In this document: in pieces, positions 37,144-46,315 of the stretch
How positions within the stretch are numbered: the stretch's first letter is position 1
Layout of the letters: the number at the start of each line of letters is the position of its first letter
NCBI RefSeq assembly: GCF_000473205.1
Contig: NZ_KI421507.1
Location: 531,934 to 595,933, forward strand
Source: Pseudophaeobacter arcticus DSM 23566
Lineage (GTDB): Bacteria; Pseudomonadota; Alphaproteobacteria; Rhodobacterales; Rhodobacteraceae
Direction of reading: 5' to 3'
DNA: 64,000 nucleotides
The notes under the pieces: model-generated
Database searches by the model: none
Told to the model about the DNA's origin: nothing
What the model saw: the letters and a program-made list of their open reading frames with translations, nothing else
Made by a program: the position numbers and the translations under genes

Positions 37144-38085
37144 ATGAGCGACGCAAGCATCAACGCCAGCACTCCCCGTGAAGACGAGGCCAGCTTTGGC
37201 GATTATTTCGCCCTGCTGAAGCCGCGGGTGATGTCATTGGTGGTCTTTACGGCCTTTGTTGGCCTGTTGGCGGCCCCTGTAGGCGTGCATCCTGTGATTG
37301 GGTTCTGTGCGGTTCTGTTCATCGCCATCGGCGGGGGTGCGTCTGGTGCGCTGAACATGTGGTGGGACGCCGACATTGATCAGGTGATGAAGCGCACCAA
37401 ATCGCGCCCCATTCCCGCCGGTAAAGTCGAGGCCGGCGAGGCGCTGAGCCTGGGGCTGGCGCTGTCGGGCATGTCGGTGATCATGCTGGCGCTGGCGACC
37501 AATGTTTTTGCCGGAGCCTTCCTGGCCTTCACCATCTTCTTTTATGTGGTGATCTACACCATGTGGCTAAAGCGGGCGACACCGCAGAACATCGTGATCG
37601 GTGGCGCAGCCGGTGCGTTCCCGCCAGTGATTGGCTGGATTGCAGCCACTGGCACCATGTCGGTGGAACCCTGGCTGATGTTTGCCCTGACCTTCATGTG
37701 GACGCCGCCGCATTTCTGGGCGCTGGCCCTGTTCATGCGCTCGGATTACGATGATGCGGGCGTGCCGATGCTGACCGTAACCCATGGGCGCCGCGCAACC
37801 CGGGTCCATATCCTGGTCTATACAATCCTGCTGGCCATTCTGGCCGTTGGAACATCCTTTTCAGGCATCGGCGGGCCGATCTATCTGGCCGTTGCCGTTG
37901 TGATGAATGCCCTGTTCCTGCTGGCCGCCTGGAAGATTTTCCGCCGGGATGAAGCCAACTCGGAAGAGGATGACTTTAAGGCAGAGCGCAGGTTCTTCAA
38001 GCTGTCGCTGCTTTATCTTTTCCTGCATTTTGGTGCCATTCTGGTAGAAGCATCGCTGAAACCCTACGGATTGGGAGGCTGGTAA
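37144..38085 (+). CDS. cyoE: Protoheme IX farnesyltransferase (heme O synthase)
   Basis: A 313-residue UbiA-type prenyltransferase with eight to nine membrane helices. The first Asp-rich motif is NMWWDADIDQVMKRTKSRP, the second includes LFMRSDYDDAGVPM. It farnesylates heme B to heme O, the precursor of heme A for the oxidase. Also named ctaB. The stop is one base before coxF. Confidence 0.96.
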   Translation: MSDASINASTPREDEASFGDYFALLKPRVMSLVVFTAFVGLLAAPVGVHPVIGFCAVLFIAIGGGASGALNMWWDADIDQVMKRTKSRPIPAGKVEAGEALSLGLALSGMSVIMLALATNVFAGAFLAFTIFFYVVIYTMWLKRATPQNIVIGGAAGAFPPVIGWIAATGTMSVEPWLMFALTFMWTPPHFWALALFMRSDYDDAGVPMLTVTHGRRATRVHILVYTILLAILAVGTSFSGIGGPIYLAVAVVMNALFLLAAWKIFRRDEANSEEDDFKAERRFFKLSLLYLFLHFGAILVEASLKPYGLGGW

Positions 38086-38086
38086 G

Positions 38087-38251
38087 ATGGCTTTGAACAA
38101 AGAACACGACCTGCACAAACGCCGCTTTGGCCGCAACATGGGCGTGGGCCTGTTGTTGGGCAGCTTTGTGGTGCTGGTGCTGGCTCTGACCATCGTCAAG
38201 GTGACGTCAAATGGGTTCCAGTTTCCGCAAACTCAGAGTGAGCAGGACTGA
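38087..38251 (+). CDS. coxF: Small CoxF-type membrane protein
   Basis: A 54-residue protein, MALNKEHDLHKRRFGRNMGV..., with a charged N-terminus and one membrane helix (GLLLGSFVVLVLALTIV). It sits 1 base after cyoE and its TGA overlaps the ctaG ATG (TGATG). The same small gene lies between ctaB and ctaG in Rhodobacterales/Paracoccus oxidase operons and is annotated CoxF or hypothetical. A cytochrome oxidase assembly role is inferred from location. Confidence 0.85.
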   Translation: MALNKEHDLHKRRFGRNMGVGLLLGSFVVLVLALTIVKVTSNGFQFPQTQSEQD

Positions 38252-38850
38252 TGGCGCTGCAGGGACCTCAGAAAACGGTTCTCCAGCTGGTGGCAGTTGT
38301 TGTCACCATGGGCGCGCTGTCCTGGGCCTCGGTACCGTTTTATGACTGGTTCTGCCGGGTCACGGGCTTTGGCGGCGTCACCGGCGTGGCCCAGCGTGGC
38401 TCTGATACCGTGCTGGACCAGACGGTCACCATACGTTTTGACGGCTCCAAAGAGCGCGACTTTGCCTGGGAATTCAAACCCGTGCAGCGCGAAATGGAGA
38501 TCAAGATCGGTGATACCGGTCTGGCCTTTTACGAGGCATATAATCCAACGGACCGGGTCATTGCGGGCCAGGCCTCTTACAATGTGACGCCCTATTCGGC
38601 GGGTGCATTTTTTGAAAAAATCGACTGCTTCTGCTTTACCGAGCAGGTGCTGCAACCGGGGGAGCGGGTGGAAATGCCCGTGACCTTCTTTGTCGACCCG
38701 GAAATCGTTACCGACCGGGACGGGAAATTCGTGCATACGATAACGCTTTCGTACACGTTTTATGAAATCGATCTGCCCGAGGGCTATGTCGCTCTCGATA
38801 CCGGGGACAACACCGGGGCAGATCTTACTACGAACCAGGCCGACGGGTGA
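38251..38850 (+). CDS. ctaG: Cytochrome c oxidase assembly protein CtaG (Cox11)
   Basis: A 199-residue copper chaperone for the CuB site of subunit I. One N-terminal membrane helix (VLQLVAVVVTMGALSWASV) precedes a periplasmic Ig-like domain. The copper-binding CFCF motif is at Cys126/Cys128 (KIDCFCFTEQ), with MPVTFFVDPE downstream. Translationally coupled to coxF. Confidence 0.96.
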   Translation: MALQGPQKTVLQLVAVVVTMGALSWASVPFYDWFCRVTGFGGVTGVAQRGSDTVLDQTVTIRFDGSKERDFAWEFKPVQREMEIKIGDTGLAFYEAYNPTDRVIAGQASYNVTPYSAGAFFEKIDCFCFTEQVLQPGERVEMPVTFFVDPEIVTDRDGKFVHTITLSYTFYEIDLPEGYVALDTGDNTGADLTTNQADG

Positions 38851-38861
38851 GGGACACTTAA

Positions 38862-39671
38862 ATGGCGCACGCTAAAAATCACGATTTTCACATTCTGCCT
38901 CCATCGATTCTGCCGCTCATGGCAGCTCTTGGCGGTTTCATCATGCTCTTCGGCGCAGTTCTGTGGATGCATGGGATTACTGCCTGGATGTTCTGGGGCG
39001 GTCTAGCCCTGGTGCTCTATATCAGCTTTGACTGGTGGTCCCAGATGGTCGTAGAGGCCCGCCAGGGCGATCACGCACCTGTTGTACGCATCGGGCTGCG
39101 CTACGGTTTCATCCTCTTTGTGATGTCCGAAGTGATGTTCTTCTTTGCCTGGTTCTGGTCGTTCTTCAAACACGCGATCTACCCGATGGAAGGATATTTC
39201 GGCACCGAATATGTGAAGCCCGAAATCTACGGGGTTGACCCGTTCCACCTGCCGCTGATCAACACGCTTGTGCTGCTGCTGTCGGGCTGTGCCGTCACCT
39301 GGGCGCACCATGCTCTGGTGCATAGCAATGACCGCAAGGCGCTGATCCAGGGCCTGTCCATTGGTATCGTACTTGGCCTGTTCTTCACCTTCCTTCAGGG
39401 CTACGAATACGCCCATCTGCTGCACGAAGGCTGGCAGTTTGGTGGCGACGAGTTCTACTCGAACTTCTTTATGGCAACAGGCTTCCATGGCTTCCATGTT
39501 GTTCTGGGTACCATCTTTCTGACGGTTTGCCTGATCCGCGCGATCAAGGGTGATTTCACCCCCGAGCAGCACGTCGGTTTTGAGGCTGCGGCCTGGTACT
39601 GGCACTTCGTGGATGTTGTCTGGCTATTCCTGTTCTTCGCAGTCTACGTCTGGGGCACTTCCGGCCTGTAA
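38862..39671 (+). CDS. coxC: Cytochrome c oxidase subunit III
   Basis: A 269-residue subunit with seven membrane helices. Signatures are [26 protein letters not shown] (here [16 protein letters not shown]), [25 protein letters not shown] and [11 protein letters not shown]. It stabilises the oxidase core and proton entry. Followed by an intrinsic terminator. Confidence 0.97.
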   Translation: MAHAKNHDFHILPPSILPLMAALGGFIMLFGAVLWMHGITAWMFWGGLALVLYISFDWWSQMVVEARQGDHAPVVRIGLRYGFILFVMSEVMFFFAWFWSFFKHAIYPMEGYFGTEYVKPEIYGVDPFHLPLINTLVLLLSGCAVTWAHHALVHSNDRKALIQGLSIGIVLGLFFTFLQGYEYAHLLHEGWQFGGDEFYSNFFMATGFHGFHVVLGTIFLTVCLIRAIKGDFTPEQHVGFEAAAWYWHFVDVVWLFLFFAVYVWGTSGL

Positions 39672-39748
39672 TCGGCAAACAGATGTCCGGTGGAATGTAC
39701 CGGGTACATGTTTGAGGTTTCAAAACCAGGCAACAGACCGTATCAAGC

Positions 39749-39782
39749 ACAGCGCATGGGGAAACTCATGCGCTGTTTTTTG
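39749..39782 (+). terminator. Intrinsic terminator after coxC
   Basis: ACAGCGCATG (39749-39758) pairs with CATGCGCTGT (39767-39776), loop of 8, then TTTTTT. It separates the cox genes from SURF1. Confidence 0.8.
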
Positions 39783-39799
39783 TTGCAATCGGGACTGAC

Positions 39800-40477
39800 A
39801 TGCAGCGACTGATTTTCCTCTCCGTCATTGGCGGGCTTGGACTTGCGACCTTGCTGGGGCTGGGCACCTGGCAGGTGCAGCGTCTGGCCTGGAAACAGGG
39901 TGTTCTGGAGACCATCGAGACCCGCATTGCGGCTGATCCGGTGGCGCTGCCCGCAAGCCCCAGCCCAGAGCGGGATAAATACCTTGCCGTCCAGCTGGAG
40001 GGCGAAATCCTGGAGGGGGAGCTACATGTCTTTACCAGCGTCAAGGATCTGGGCGCCGGCTATCGCATTATCGCCCCGTTTGTGACCACCCAGGGCCAAC
40101 GCCTGATGCTGGACCGGGGCTACGTGCGCGCCAGTGCCAAGGCTGACCAACGGGTGATTGGCCCTGCCAGTCTGGTTGGCAACCTGCTCTGGCCGGATGA
40201 TACCGATGATTTCACCCCAGCGCCCGAGATCGAGGCCAATATCTGGTACGGGCGCGATGTGGCGCTGATGGCGCAGGCGCTGAGCACCGATCCGGTGCTG
40301 GTAGTGCTGCGCGAAGCCCCCTCTGAACACAGTGCGATCAAGCTGATGCCCGTTGGCACTGCCTTGATTGCCAATGACCACTTGCAATATGCGATCACCT
40401 GGTTTTCGCTGGCCTTCATCTGGGCCGCGATGACCGCCTCTTTCCTATGGCGTTCGCGCGCCAAATCCGAAGGTTGA
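39800..40477 (+). CDS. SURF1-family oxidase assembly protein
   Basis: A 225-residue protein with N- and C-terminal membrane helices (LIFLSVIGGLGLATLLGLG; YAITWFSLAFIWAAMTASFLW) around a periplasmic domain. Family motifs are LGTWQVQRLAWKQ, GYRIIAPFVTTQGQRLMLDRG and NDHLQYAITWFSLA. SURF1/Shy1 proteins help insert heme A into cytochrome oxidase. The gene follows the cox operon and is 4 bases before thrC. Confidence 0.93.
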   Translation: MQRLIFLSVIGGLGLATLLGLGTWQVQRLAWKQGVLETIETRIAADPVALPASPSPERDKYLAVQLEGEILEGELHVFTSVKDLGAGYRIIAPFVTTQGQRLMLDRGYVRASAKADQRVIGPASLVGNLLWPDDTDDFTPAPEIEANIWYGRDVALMAQALSTDPVLVVLREAPSEHSAIKLMPVGTALIANDHLQYAITWFSLAFIWAAMTASFLWRSRAKSEG

Positions 40478-40481
40478 AGCG

Positions 40482-41867
40482 ATGAAATATATCTCCACCC
40501 GGGGCCAGGCGCCCGAGCTGACATTCGAAGAGGCCATGCTCACCGGTCTGGCCCGTGATGGCGGGCTTTATGTGCCTGCCGAGATCCCAACCCTCAGCCA
40601 CGATGAGATCGCCGCCCTGTCGGGCCTGTCTTATGAGGAAACCGCCTTTCGGGTGATGAGGCCCTTTCTGGGCGATTGTTTCTCGGACGAGGAATTTCGC
40701 GGCATCATCTCTCGCGCCTATGCCGGTTTTGGCCATGCCGCCCGCGCACCGCTGAAACAACTGGCGCCCAATCACTTCCTGCTGGAGCTGTTCCACGGCC
40801 CAACCCTTGCCTTTAAAGACTTTGCCATGCAGCTGATTGGTCAGCTGTTTCAGGTGGCCCTGGAACGCCGAGGTGACCGGGTCACCATCGCCGGCGCCAC
40901 CTCGGGTGATACCGGCTCCGCCGCGATGGAGGCCTTTCGCGGCCTGAGCAATGTAGATGTCTTTATTCTGTATCCGCATGGCCGGGTGTCCGAGGTGCAG
41001 CGCCGCCAGATGACCACCCCTGCCGACAAGAACGTACATGCGCTGGCGCTGGATGGTGACTTTGATGATTGCCAGGCCCGCGTCAAAGACATGTTCAACG
41101 ATTTTGACTTCCGCGATGGCGTCAAACTCGCCGGGGTGAATTCGATCAATATCGCGCGGGTGCTGGCGCAGGTGGTCTATTATTTCTCCTCTGCGGTCAG
41201 CCTTGGGGCGCCACAGCGCGAGGTGAGCTTTACCGTGCCCACCGGTAACTTTGGCGATATCTTTGCCGGCTACATTGCCAAGCAGATGGGGCTGCCGATC
41301 AAGGATCTGGTGGTGGCCACCAACCAGAACGACATTCTGCACCGCTGCCTGGAGGGGAAGGGCTATCACAAGGGCGAAACTGTCCCGTCTATTTCGCCCT
41401 CAATGGACATCCAGGTCTCGTCCAACTTTGAACGCGCGCTTTATTTTGCCTATGACAAAGACGCCAGCGCCGTGGCGCAGTTGATGGACGAACTGCAGTC
41501 CGGCGGTTTTGAGGTGAGCCAGGGGGCGATGCAGGCGCTGTCGGAAACCTATAAGTCGGGCCGTGCCTCGGAAGAGGAAACTCTGGCGACAATCAAATCC
41601 GAGCTTGCCGCCTCCGGCGAGCTTCTGTGTCCCCATGGCGCGGTTGCGGTAAAGGTCGCCGCAGAGCAGCGTGAGGCTCATGTGCCGATGATTACCCTGG
41701 CGACCGCGCATCCGGCAAAATTCCCGGCAGCGGTGGAAAAGGCCTCTGGTCAATATCCGGACTTGCCGGACCGTATGGCGGATCTGTATGAGCGGGAGGA
41801 ACGCCTGAGCCGGATCGCCAATGATCTGGTGGCAATCGAAGACCACATCAGAAAGAATATCGCATAA
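40482..41867 (+). CDS. thrC: Threonine synthase
   Basis: A 461-residue PLP enzyme converting O-phosphohomoserine to threonine. The PLP lysine is in GPTLAFKDFAMQL (Lys112). Other signatures are MKYISTRGQAPELTFEEAMLTGLARDGG at the start (split here only by length), ATSGDTGSAAMEAF and VPTGNFGDIFAGY. It belongs to the long, yeast-type class. Cotranscribed with SURF1 and the M16 peptidase. Confidence 0.96.
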   Translation: MKYISTRGQAPELTFEEAMLTGLARDGGLYVPAEIPTLSHDEIAALSGLSYEETAFRVMRPFLGDCFSDEEFRGIISRAYAGFGHAARAPLKQLAPNHFLLELFHGPTLAFKDFAMQLIGQLFQVALERRGDRVTIAGATSGDTGSAAMEAFRGLSNVDVFILYPHGRVSEVQRRQMTTPADKNVHALALDGDFDDCQARVKDMFNDFDFRDGVKLAGVNSINIARVLAQVVYYFSSAVSLGAPQREVSFTVPTGNFGDIFAGYIAKQMGLPIKDLVVATNQNDILHRCLEGKGYHKGETVPSISPSMDIQVSSNFERALYFAYDKDASAVAQLMDELQSGGFEVSQGAMQALSETYKSGRASEEETLATIKSELAASGELLCPHGAVAVKVAAEQREAHVPMITLATAHPAKFPAAVEKASGQYPDLPDRMADLYEREERLSRIANDLVAIEDHIRKNIA

Positions 41868-41880
41868 TGAGATCTATTCA

Positions 41881-43143
41881 GTGAGCGTCCAACAGCACCA
41901 ACTGGCCAATGGCTTTCGCATCGTCACCGAGGCCATGCCGGGTCTGCAATCCGCCTCGATCGGGATTTGGGTGACCGCAGGTGGCCGCAATGAACGGCTG
42001 GAGCAGAACGGCATTGCGCATTTTCTGGAGCATATGGCGTTCAAGGGCACCAAGCGGCGCAGCTCTCTGCAGATTGCCGAGGCGGTCGAGGATGTGGGCG
42101 GCTATATCAACGCCTATACCTCGCGCGAGGTGACCGCCTATTACGCGCGGGTGCTGCAGGATGATGTGCCGCTGGCGCTGGACGTATTGGCGGATATTCT
42201 GCGCAACCCGGTGTTTGATCCGCGCGAGATCGAGGTCGAGCGCGGCGTGATCCTGCAAGAGATCGGCCAGGCGCTGGACACGCCGGACGACGTGATCTTT
42301 GATTGGCTGCAAGAGCAAAGCTATCACAACCAGCCGCTGGGCCGCACCATTCTGGGCCCGGCTGAGCGCGTTAGTGCCTTTACGCGCGAGGATCTGACGC
42401 AGTTTGTGTCAGAACACTATGGCCCGGGCCAGATGATCCTGTCGGCTGCCGGCGCGGTGGATCACGCCGAGCTGGTCAAACTGGCCGAAGACCTGTTTGG
42501 CGACATGAAGCCACAGCCTGCGCTGGCGATGAAGCCTGCGCAGTTTACCGGTGGTGAAGCCCGTCACACCAAGGATCTGGAACAGGCGCATTTTGCCCTC
42601 TCCTTTGAAAGTCCCGGTTACCGGGATGACGCCATTTATACGGCGCAGATCTATTCGGGGGTGATGGGTGGCGGCATGTCCAGCCGTCTGTTCCAGGAAG
42701 TGCGGGAAAAACGCGGGCTTTGCTATACCATCTTTGCCCAGGCTGGTGCCCATGCTGATACTGGCAGCACCACGATCTATGCCGGCACCTCTGCGGATCA
42801 GGTTGAGGAACTCGCCCATATCACCGTGGACGAGATGAAGCGCGCCGCAACAGATATGTCGGATGCCGAGGTGGAGCGCGCCCGGGCGCAGATGAAGGCA
42901 GGTATGCTGATGGGGCTGGAAAGCCCCACCAACCGCGCCGAACGTCTGGCGCGTCTGGTGCAGATCTGGGACCGGGTGCCTGCCCTGGAGGAGACGGTGA
43001 AACTGATTGATGCCGTCAGCACTGCGGATGTGCGCGCCATGGCGGAACAGCTTGCGGTGCACGCCCCGGCGGCAATGGCGCTTTATGGGCCTGTTGAGGG
43101 CGCGCCAAGCCTCGCCGCGCTGCAGGCGCGCCGTGTTGCCTGA
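41881..43143 (+). CDS. M16 family zinc peptidase
   Basis: A 420-residue pitrilysin-type peptidase resembling mitochondrial processing peptidase beta. The inverted zinc motif HFLEH is at residues 47-51, with the downstream Glu in the EVERGVILQEI region. The C-terminal half keeps the R/Y motif region (SSRLFQEVREKRGLCY). The GTG at 41881 gives the usual N-terminus (SVQQHQLANGFRIVTE). Next gene overlaps it by one base (TGATG). Confidence 0.93.
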   Translation: MSVQQHQLANGFRIVTEAMPGLQSASIGIWVTAGGRNERLEQNGIAHFLEHMAFKGTKRRSSLQIAEAVEDVGGYINAYTSREVTAYYARVLQDDVPLALDVLADILRNPVFDPREIEVERGVILQEIGQALDTPDDVIFDWLQEQSYHNQPLGRTILGPAERVSAFTREDLTQFVSEHYGPGQMILSAAGAVDHAELVKLAEDLFGDMKPQPALAMKPAQFTGGEARHTKDLEQAHFALSFESPGYRDDAIYTAQIYSGVMGGGMSSRLFQEVREKRGLCYTIFAQAGAHADTGSTTIYAGTSADQVEELAHITVDEMKRAATDMSDAEVERARAQMKAGMLMGLESPTNRAERLARLVQIWDRVPALEETVKLIDAVSTADVRAMAEQLAVHAPAAMALYGPVEGAPSLAALQARRVA

Positions 43144-43727
43144 TGCTGCTGAGCCGTCGCAAACTTCGACTTGAGACCGAGCGGCTGACGCTGCGCCCGC
43201 CGGTGCATTCTGATTTTCAGGCCTGGGCGGCGTTGCGACTGCAAAGTCGGGACTATCTCACCCCCTGGGAGCCCGCCTGGGCGCCGGACCATCTGGGGCG
43301 CAAGAGCTTTACCAACCGGGTCTATTGGGCGCAGCGCTCAGTCTCGGCTGGCACGGCGGTGCCGCTGTTTTTGATCCGGCGCGCGGATCAGGTGATTGTC
43401 GGGGCCATTACTCTGGACAATATTCGGCGCGGTCCGGCCATGGCCGGGACGCTGGGCTATTGGACCGGGCAAACCTTTGGTCGCAAGGGCTATATGCGCG
43501 AGGCCATTGGCGCGGTGGTGCACTATGCCTATGGCAAACTGGATCTCAGCCGGATCGAAGCAGCCTGCCTGCCGGAAAATGCCGCGTCTCGTGGGTTGTT
43601 GGAGAAATCGGGGTTCAAATACGAGGGTGTTGCCCAGTCTTATCTGCAAATTGCCGGACGCTGGCGCACCCATGTTCTTTATGCTGCTCTGCGCCATGAC
43701 CGTCGGGGCCGTACACAGGCGGGGTAG
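43143..43727 (+). CDS. GNAT acetyltransferase (RimJ-like)
   Basis: A 194-residue GNAT protein with TERLTLRPPVHSDFQAWAAL, acetyl-CoA-binding LGYWTGQTFGRKGYMREAIGAVV and CLPENAASRGLLEKSGFKYEG. This pattern is that of RimJ/RimL N-terminal protein acetyltransferases, commonly acting on ribosomal proteins. The M16-GNAT pair is translationally coupled. Confidence 0.9.
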   Translation: MLLSRRKLRLETERLTLRPPVHSDFQAWAALRLQSRDYLTPWEPAWAPDHLGRKSFTNRVYWAQRSVSAGTAVPLFLIRRADQVIVGAITLDNIRRGPAMAGTLGYWTGQTFGRKGYMREAIGAVVHYAYGKLDLSRIEAACLPENAASRGLLEKSGFKYEGVAQSYLQIAGRWRTHVLYAALRHDRRGRTQAG

Positions 43728-43805
43728 AGCCTGGCGCTGTTGTCAGGTCCAGTATCTGGGCCTGTTGTCTGGGGCGTATTATCGGACATGCTGGACGATG
43801 AAAGC

Positions 43806-43897
43806 GGGCTCTCCCGCCCCTTATGCGATAGATCTGTGCCTGACGGCCCGGATCTATCACCCAGGGTTGGGCCCGGCGCCGCGCTATCGCGCGGCGC
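43806..43897. repeat. Hairpin-rich intergenic element, degenerate copy B
   Basis: Left end GGGCTCTCCCGCCC (43806-43819) resembles the terminal repeat of copies A and C, followed by an inverted pair GATAGATC/GATCTATC (43827-43834, 43851-43858) and TTGGGCCCGGCGCCGCGC with a 9-bp stem (43876-43884/43889-43897). No matching right end is found. It lies in the 319-base spacer between the GNAT and FAD-oxidase genes, which holds no gene that I recognise. Confidence 0.55.
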
Positions 43898-44046
43898 GGT
43901 TGCATCTATCGGCCGCCGCGCTACCGCGTGTTGCAGGTGCGTCTATCACCGCGTTTGGGAATATTTCTAACCGGTGGTCTCTTTTTTGCCGGGGAAGGCG
44001 AGCGAGAAAAGCTTGCCATGGGGGCTTGGATTAGAGATGCAGGGGT

Positions 44047-45477
44047 ATGAGATATACACCCGCCGATGCCGCCTTCGCCGCCAGCCTGTCCGCTTCCTTG
44101 CCCGAGGGGGTGTTGTGCCCCTGCGCGCCGAGATACCTGGAGGAGCCGCGCGGGCGCTACCAGGGGCAGGCGGGGCTTTTGGCCAAGCCCAGCAGCGCTG
44201 CCGAGGTGGCAGTTCTTCTGCGCGCCGCCAATGCCGCCCGTGTGCCGGTGGTGCCCTACGGTGGTGGCACCGGGTTGGTTGGCGGCCAGGTGAAGCCGGA
44301 GGGGGCAGCGCCTTTGGTGATGTCACTGGAACGTATGGCCCGGATCCGCGCTGTCTATCCGCAGGAAAACGTCATCCTGGCCGAAGCCGGGGCCATTCTG
44401 GCCGATGTGCAGCAGGCGGCCCTGGCGCAGCAACGGCTGTTTCCGCTGTCTCTGGCGGCGGAGGGGACAGCGCGCATCGGCGGCAACCTGGCGACCAATG
44501 CAGGCGGGGTGAATGTGCTGCGCTATGGCAATGCCCGCGAACTCTGCCTGGGGCTGGAGGCTGTTTTGCCAAGCGGCGAAATCTGGCACGGGCTGACGCG
44601 GCTGCGCAAGGACAATACCGGCTATGATCTGCGCAACCTCCTGATCGGCTCGGAGGGCACATTGGGGGTGATCACTGCCGCCGCCCTGAAGCTGTCCCCG
44701 ATCCCGGCGCACCAGGGAGTGGCGCTTTTTGTGGTGCCGTCGCCCCAGGCCGCAATTGCGCTGCTGGCACTGGCGCGGGATCAGCTGGGGGAGGCGGTGA
44801 GTGCGTTTGAGCTGATGCATCGCCAGGGGCTGGAGTTTCTCGCCCAGCATCTGCCGCAGCTGCGCCAACCCTTTGCACAGGCGCCGGAATGGTCGGTGCT
44901 GATTGATCTGGGGCTGGCCCGTGGGCAGGATCCGGTTGTCGCCTTGTCCGATCTGTTTGAAGCCTCTGTTGAGGCTGGATTGGCTGAGGACGGGGTGATC
45001 GCGCAGTCCAAGGCGCAGGCCCAGGCGCTGTGGGCGGTCCGAGAGCAAATCCCCGAGGCCAACCGTCTGGTCGGGTCAATTTCAAGCCACGACATTTCGG
45101 TGCCGATCTCGGATATTCCGGATTTTATTCGACGCGGAGGTGAGGCAATTGCTGCTTTGGGGCAGGGCGATATGCGGGTCAATTGTTTTGGCCATTTGGG
45201 CGATGGCAACCTGCATTACAATGTCTTTCCCGCGACGGGGAGGGCGCGCAGCGACTATGACGACCTGCGCGGTGCGGTGAAAACCGTGGTGCATGATCTG
45301 GTGCAGGACATGGGTGGGTCTTTTAGCGCGGAACATGGCGTGGGTCGGATGAAGGTTGCGGATCTGCAGTCCTATGGCGACCCGGTGAAACTCGCGGCGA
45401 TGCGGTCCATCAAACAGGCTCTGGACCCCCGGGGGATCATGAACCCTGGCGCAGTTCTTCCGTCACAGGAGCCTTGA
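44047..45477 (+). CDS. FAD-linked oxidase, GlcD/D-2-hydroxyacid dehydrogenase type
   Basis: A 476-residue flavoprotein. The FAD-binding PCMH domain (about 40-220) has VVPYGGGTGLVGGQV, AEGTARIGGNLATNAGGVNVLRYG and GSEGTLGVIT. The C-terminal FAD-oxidase domain has NCFGHLGDGNLHYNVF and GGSFSAEHGVGRMK. Such enzymes oxidise D-2-hydroxyacids (D-lactate, glycolate, D-2-hydroxyglutarate) and pass electrons to quinone or ETF; the substrate is open. Partner glcE/glcF genes are absent, which favours a single-subunit enzyme. Confidence 0.9.
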   Translation: MRYTPADAAFAASLSASLPEGVLCPCAPRYLEEPRGRYQGQAGLLAKPSSAAEVAVLLRAANAARVPVVPYGGGTGLVGGQVKPEGAAPLVMSLERMARIRAVYPQENVILAEAGAILADVQQAALAQQRLFPLSLAAEGTARIGGNLATNAGGVNVLRYGNARELCLGLEAVLPSGEIWHGLTRLRKDNTGYDLRNLLIGSEGTLGVITAAALKLSPIPAHQGVALFVVPSPQAAIALLALARDQLGEAVSAFELMHRQGLEFLAQHLPQLRQPFAQAPEWSVLIDLGLARGQDPVVALSDLFEASVEAGLAEDGVIAQSKAQAQALWAVREQIPEANRLVGSISSHDISVPISDIPDFIRRGGEAIAALGQGDMRVNCFGHLGDGNLHYNVFPATGRARSDYDDLRGAVKTVVHDLVQDMGGSFSAEHGVGRMKVADLQSYGDPVKLAAMRSIKQALDPRGIMNPGAVLPSQEP

Positions 45478-45490
45478 GGCTGAGGCCAGT

Positions 45491-45523
45491 CCAGAACAAG
45501 AGGCCAGAACAAGAGGCCAGAAC
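45491..45523. repeat. Tandem duplication, 2.5 x 13 bp
   Basis: CCAGAACAAGAGG occurs twice in succession (45491-45516), followed by CCAGAAC. It lies just after the FAD-oxidase stop. Confidence 0.9.
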
Positions 45524-45541
45524 TTGGGAGAAGAACAAGGC

Positions 45542-45701
45542 GGGGCTCCCGCCCGGCCTACTCCCTCCTAAAGGGAGGAAGGGCCGCTTGGGCCGGGCGC
45601 CGCGCTGACGCGCGGCGCGCCTTTTTGGCTCAATGAGCCAAAAAGGCCATGCCCAACGGGAAGGTTTCCCCTTTAGGGGAGACCTGACGGGCGGGAGCCC
45701 C
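45542..45701. repeat. Hairpin-rich intergenic element, copy C (most intact)
   Basis: Exact 13-bp terminal inverted repeats GGGGCTCCCGCCC (45542-45554) and GGGCGGGAGCCCC (45689-45701). Inside, in order: an imperfect stem around CTCCCTCC/GGGAGGAAG, a 9-bp perfect stem (45597-45605/45610-45618), a 12-bp perfect stem (45620-45631/45635-45646, CCTTTTTGGCTC) and a stem around GGTTTCCCC/GGGGAGACC. No ORF of note. It lies between convergent genes and may also end transcription. Confidence 0.8.
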
Positions 45702-45775
45702 CCGCTTTTGCACACTGGCTTGCCTGTTGGCAGTCCCGCGTCAGGGGCGCTCCATCCTGCTCCAGGATGTCTCGT

Positions 45776-46315
45776 TTATTCGCCTTCAAATTCACACAGA
45801 ACATGCACATCCATGCCGAGGTCTTCCAAAACCTTGCGACCGCCAAGATCCGGCAGGTCAACGATAAAGGCGCAGGAGATGATCTCTCCGCCCAGGCGTT
45901 CGATCAGTTTGATGCCGGCAGAGGCGGTGCCGCCGGTGGCCAGGAGGTCATCTACCACCAGAATTTTTTCGCCGGGCTGGATTGCGTCTTCATGGATCTC
46001 CACAATGGCTTCGCCGTATTCCAGTTTGTATTCCTGGCTCAGGGTGCGGCCCGGCAATTTGCCTTTTTTGCGGATGGGAACAAAACCAACGCTCAGCTGA
46101 TGGGCAATGGCCCCGCCGATGATAAAACCACGGGCCTCCAGACCCACCACTTTGTCGATCCGCTCCCCGGCGTAGGGGTGCAGCATCTGATCAATGGCCA
46201 TACGAAATCCGCGGGGATCGGCAAAGAGCGTGGTGACATCGCGAAACATGATGCCCTCATGTGGGAAATCGACGATGGTACGGATATAGTCTTTCACGGC
46301 GGATCTTCTGGGCAT
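45776..46315 (-). CDS. apt: Adenine phosphoribosyltransferase
   Basis: A 179-residue enzyme making AMP from adenine and PRPP. The PRPP-binding motif is [14 protein letters not shown]; the N-terminal signature is [20 protein letters not shown]. It salvages adenine released by MtnP, whose gene lies 1.75 kb upstream on the same strand. AGGAGA lies about 11 bases before the ATG. A long inverted repeat is present in its leader. Confidence 0.96.
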   Translation of the reverse strand: MPRRSAVKDYIRTIVDFPHEGIMFRDVTTLFADPRGFRMAIDQMLHPYAGERIDKVVGLEARGFIIGGAIAHQLSVGFVPIRKKGKLPGRTLSQEYKLEYGEAIVEIHEDAIQPGEKILVVDDLLATGGTASAGIKLIERLGGEIISCAFIVDLPDLGGRKVLEDLGMDVHVLCEFEGE

